Assembly (NCBI GenBank): GCA_964438605.1
Contig: CAYTKT010000011.1
Location: 1-56,396 of the forward strand
Length of the DNA: 56,396 nt
Reading direction: 5' to 3'
From: Alangreenwoodia sp964438605
Lineage (GTDB): Bacteria > Bacillota > Clostridia > Peptostreptococcales > Anaerovoracaceae
Below are positions 53,539-56,396 of the stretch, one piece after another. Below the pieces are notes generated by a model. The model saw only the letters and a list, made by a program, of their open reading frames with translations, searched no databases and was not told the DNA's origin. The position numbers were made by a program, and so were the translations under genes. Every line of letters begins with the position of its first letter. Within the stretch, counting starts at the first letter, position 1.

Positions 53539-56127
53539 ATGAATATTACAGAAAAACTGGCGCAGGAATTTGGGCTCCGACTGACAGCTGTGGAACAGAC
53601 GATTGCGCTGATCGATGAAGGAAATACGATTCCGTTTATCGCCCGTTACCGGAAGGAAATGACGGGTGGACTTTCCGACGTGGTGCTTCGCGATATAGAT
53701 GTGCGTCTGAAATATCTCAGAGGGCTTGAAGAACGCAAGGAAGAAGTCAAAAAGCTGATTGATGAGCAGGGCAAACTGACGCCGGAACTGGCGGAAGCGA
53801 TTGAGAAGGCTGAAATTCTTCAGCGTGTCGAGGATTTGTATAAGCCGTTTAAGCAGAAAAAGAATACGCGGGCTTCAAAGGCGAAGGAAAAGGGGTTGGA
53901 ACCGCTGGCGGATTTAATCTGGGCACAGGAGCAAGAGAGCGGTGATCTGCTTGGCGACGCGGTGGCTTATATAAATGAAGAAACAGAGGTTGAGACGGCG
54001 GAGGATGCGCTGGCGGGGGCCTGTGATATTCTGGCAGAACGGATTTCCGACGATCCCGATATTACAGAAAAAATCAGAACGCTGACGCGTCAGACGGGGA
54101 TTCTCGTCTCCGAGGCTGTCGACCCGGACGAAATGACGGTTTACGAAATGTATTATGAATATTCTGAACCTGTCTCAAAAATACCGAACCATCGTGTTCT
54201 CGCCCTTAACCGCGGTGAAAAGGAGAAAAAACTGAAGGTTAAGCTTAAGGTTGATGATGAGGCTGTCATTGAAAAAATTTTGACGGAGATTATCAGAAAT
54301 GAAAAAAGCATCAGTCTGCCGCTGCTTACGGATACTGCCTCAGATGCGTATAAGCGGCTGATGGCGCCGTCAATTGAGCGGGAAATACGCGGGGAACTGA
54401 CGGAACGTGCCGAAAAGGAAGCCGTCAAGGTGTTCGCAAAAAATACAGAAAATCTGCTGATGGCTCCGCCTGTCAGAGATGCCAAGGTACTTTCCATCGA
54501 TCCCGGTTACAGGACAGGCTGTAAGGTGGCAGCTCTCAGCGAAACCGGAAAACTACTTGCGTATGCAACTATTTACCCGACGGAACCGAAAAATGATATA
54601 GAAGGTGCAGAGCGCATCATTACGAAGCTGATCGACAAGTTTAATCTTAATACGATTGTCATTGGCAACGGTACGGCGTCGAGGGAAACAGAACGGTTTA
54701 TCGCTGATTATATTAGCAAAACGGGGCGCGACATCAGGTATACGATAGTCAGTGAAGCGGGGGCGTCTGTTTATTCTGCCTCAAAGCTGGCCAGTGAGGA
54801 ATATCCTGATCTTGACGTGACGACGAGGGGCGCTATGTCTATCGGGCGGCGGCTTCAGGACCCGCTGGCGGAGCTCGTCAAAATCTCGCCCAAGCATATC
54901 GGTGTGGGCCAGTATCAGCATGACATCAGTCAGAGTTTGTTAGATGAGGCGCTGACAAATGTGGTGGAGGACTGTGTAAACCGCGTGGGTGTTGATCTGA
55001 ATACGGCATCACCGTCGCTTTTGTCGTATATTTCAGGTATCAATTCGGGAATTGCGAGGAATATCGTGTCGTACCGTGAGACGAACGGAGTTTTTACGAA
55101 CCGGAATCAGTTGCTCAATGTGCCAAAACTGGGCGAAAAGACGTTTAAACAGTGTGCAGGCTTCATGCGTATTCGTGACGGGGAAGAACCGCTTGATTCG
55201 ACAGCGGTTCACCCGGAATCTTATCAGATTACAGAGGAAATGCTGTCAAGGCTGGAATTGGAAAAAGGCGTGATTTCGGCGGGCGGCGCGGAAAGTATTG
55301 AGGACAGAATCCGTGAAAAGTATGCACCGGTTGAGGAGCAGCAAGGGCAGTCTGCTTTGCATCAAGAGGAAACTGATGCGAAGGCCGGTGAAAGCGCGGG
55401 CGGTACTTCCGGGACTTCCGCCGCGGAAAGTGGCACCGAATACAGCGGGAAACACGAAAAAGACGGACGGAAAACAGAACAAGGCGGGCGCAGTGTGAAA
55501 AATACGGACCGCGGGAATGGCAGCATGAGCGGTTCAAGCGCAGGAGGCAAGCATGGCGGAAAAATGCACCCGCGTCAGCTTCCGGCAAATGGACTGGCGG
55601 CTCTCGCCGTTCTTCTGGAGGATGACGAATTTATGGGTCGCAATAATAAGAAGAAAAAACCAGCGCCACGCGACCGCGGCGAGGAGCACCGCAGGAAGCT
55701 CGAAGAACAGAAACGCAGACAGGAGGAAAAACGGGTGCGCCAGGCGCAACTGAAACAGGGCATTGAGCGTATGGCAGAGGATCTTGGAATCGGTGCGATG
55801 ACGCTGACAGACATCGTGGCGGAGATCAGGAAACCTGCAAGAGATCCGCGAGAATCTATGCCGCCTGTGATTTTTCGTCAGGATGTCCTCAGTTTTGAGG
55901 ATCTGAAGCCTGATATGGAACTGACGGGGACTGTCCGTAATGTTGTCGACTTTGGCGCCTTTGTGGATATCGGTGTGAAGACGGACGGGCTTGTTCATAT
56001 TTCGCAGCTCAGCAGGAATTTTGTCAGTCACCCGATGGATGTCGTCAGTGTCGGCGATATTGTGAAGGTCAGAGTGCTTGAGGTGGATCAGGAGAAGCAT
56101 AAAATTGCATTGACAATGAAATTTTAA
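53539..56127 (+). CDS. tex: Tex-family S1 RNA-binding transcription accessory protein
   Basis: 862 residues, against about 720-780 usual. N-terminal helical Tex domain (IPFIARYRKEMTGGLSD), YqgF/RNase H-like domain (SIDPGYRTGCKVAAL ... VIGNGTASRETE), a helix-hairpin-helix domain (VDLNTASPSLLSYISGINSGIARNIV), and a C-terminal S1 domain (GTVRNVVDFGAFVDIGVKTDGLVH). Between HhH and S1 is a ~100-residue Gly/Ser/Glu/Lys-rich insertion (about 592-690), followed by a charged helix EEHRRKLEEQKRRQEEKR. Start ATG 53539; an in-frame TTG 53524 is possible. Weak RBS GAGGG. Confidence 0.95.
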   Translation: MNITEKLAQEFGLRLTAVEQTIALIDEGNTIPFIARYRKEMTGGLSDVVLRDIDVRLKYLRGLEERKEEVKKLIDEQGKLTPELAEAIEKAEILQRVEDLYKPFKQKKNTRASKAKEKGLEPLADLIWAQEQESGDLLGDAVAYINEETEVETAEDALAGACDILAERISDDPDITEKIRTLTRQTGILVSEAVDPDEMTVYEMYYEYSEPVSKIPNHRVLALNRGEKEKKLKVKLKVDDEAVIEKILTEIIRNEKSISLPLLTDTASDAYKRLMAPSIEREIRGELTERAEKEAVKVFAKNTENLLMAPPVRDAKVLSIDPGYRTGCKVAALSETGKLLAYATIYPTEPKNDIEGAERIITKLIDKFNLNTIVIGNGTASRETERFIADYISKTGRDIRYTIVSEAGASVYSASKLASEEYPDLDVTTRGAMSIGRRLQDPLAELVKISPKHIGVGQYQHDISQSLLDEALTNVVEDCVNRVGVDLNTASPSLLSYISGINSGIARNIVSYRETNGVFTNRNQLLNVPKLGEKTFKQCAGFMRIRDGEEPLDSTAVHPESYQITEEMLSRLELEKGVISAGGAESIEDRIREKYAPVEEQQGQSALHQEETDAKAGESAGGTSGTSAAESGTEYSGKHEKDGRKTEQGGRSVKNTDRGNGSMSGSSAGGKHGGKMHPRQLPANGLAALAVLLEDDEFMGRNNKKKKPAPRDRGEEHRRKLEEQKRRQEEKRVRQAQLKQGIERMAEDLGIGAMTLTDIVAEIRKPARDPRESMPPVIFRQDVLSFEDLKPDMELTGTVRNVVDFGAFVDIGVKTDGLVHISQLSRNFVSHPMDVVSVGDIVKVRVLEVDQEKHKIALTMKF

Positions 56128-56288
56128 GAATCATCTATCGAAAATGTTGTCCGGCGATTACTGGTTCTTTGCGTGTGTAGCTCAGTTTACAGAGTAGATC
56201 GCAGAGGAGAATTCTGGAAAAATCCATGCCGCAAGTCTTAAAAGAAGTGCTGGACGAGTGTTGGCAGTTAATTTGAAGAAAGAATAAC

Positions 56289-56334
56289 AAAAACGGCTAG
56301 AATCCTAATATGTCGAGGTTTTTAGCCGTTTTCT
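56289..56334. terminator. Terminator downstream of tex
   Basis: AAAACGGCTAG (56290-56300) pairs with TTAGCCGTTTT (56322-56332) with a longer A/T-rich inner part; T-rich on +, A-run on the other side. Between tex and this hairpin (56128-56288) no gene is seen. Confidence 0.75.
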
Positions 56335-56396
56335 TTGTCATTTTATCGCTTATTTGTCGCTTAAATCTGCGAAAAGATACGAAACGATACCAGGCG

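Noticed and set aside
56178..56230. tRNA gene
   Set aside because: Only a D-arm-like string is present; no matching acceptor stem, anticodon arm or T-arm.

Overview
The window is an ordinary-looking chromosomal segment of a low-to-mid GC Gram-positive anaerobe, most likely a member of the Clostridia (Bacillota). Evidence: the radA–yacL–ispD/F–cysS–mrnC–rlmB–sigH order known from Bacillus/Clostridium, a CarD regulator, the sporulation/stationary sigma factor SigH, an SLH-domain surface protein, an LCP cell-wall ligase, class II FBPase (GlpX), crotonase plus 3-hydroxybutyryl-CoA dehydrogenase and a family I CoA-transferase (butyrate/amino-acid fermentation style). A placement near Anaerovoracaceae (old Family XIII) is a guess. 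About 31 of 38 genes are on the + strand and the + strand of the spacers is purine-rich, so + is probably the leading strand throughout.

Layout. 1-5.5 kb: tail of an orphan recombinase-type HTH gene, then radA and an OmpR-type two-component system on the minus strand, divergent from carD. 5.8-21.8 kb: the 'YacL to SigH' block (PIN/TRAM protein, fused IspDF, ProS, cyclophilin, CysS, AI-2E-type permease, malic enzyme, fumarase, Mini-III RNase, ThyA, DHFR, RlmB, SigH). 21.8-27.0 kb: a long, highly structured leader with its own promoter and terminator, a 1285-residue SLH surface protein, and a second, full-length copy of the orphan recombinase-type HTH gene. 27-36 kb: Ogt, Na/Pi symporter, crotonase, Hbd, LCP protein, GlpX. 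36-41.5 kb: Rho, YqhQ-type DUF1385 protein, PrmC. 41.8-47.8 kb: Dtd and an iron-sulfur flavoprotein (minus), a DnaA-box cluster, an IlvN-type ACT protein, a CoA-transferase and an unrecognised minus-strand gene. 47.8-56.1 kb: aspartokinase behind a long GC-rich structured leader, SecA, RF2 (with the +1 frameshift), Tex.

Three themes stand out. (1) Several housekeeping proteins carry long, low-complexity, sometimes tandemly repeated insertions or tails (IspDF linker, Mini-III N-terminus, Rho, YqhQ, Tex). The Rho insertion is Gln/Asn-rich and prion-like. (2) Many spacers consist of diverged tandem duplications with periods of about 50-105 bp. (3) Four non-coding elements look regulatory and unexplained: the leader of the SLH gene, the leader of the aspartokinase gene with a 42-bp near-perfect palindrome, the DnaA-box cluster away from any dnaA gene, and a run of hairpins after the second orphan HTH gene. 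None of these could be compared with a database here.
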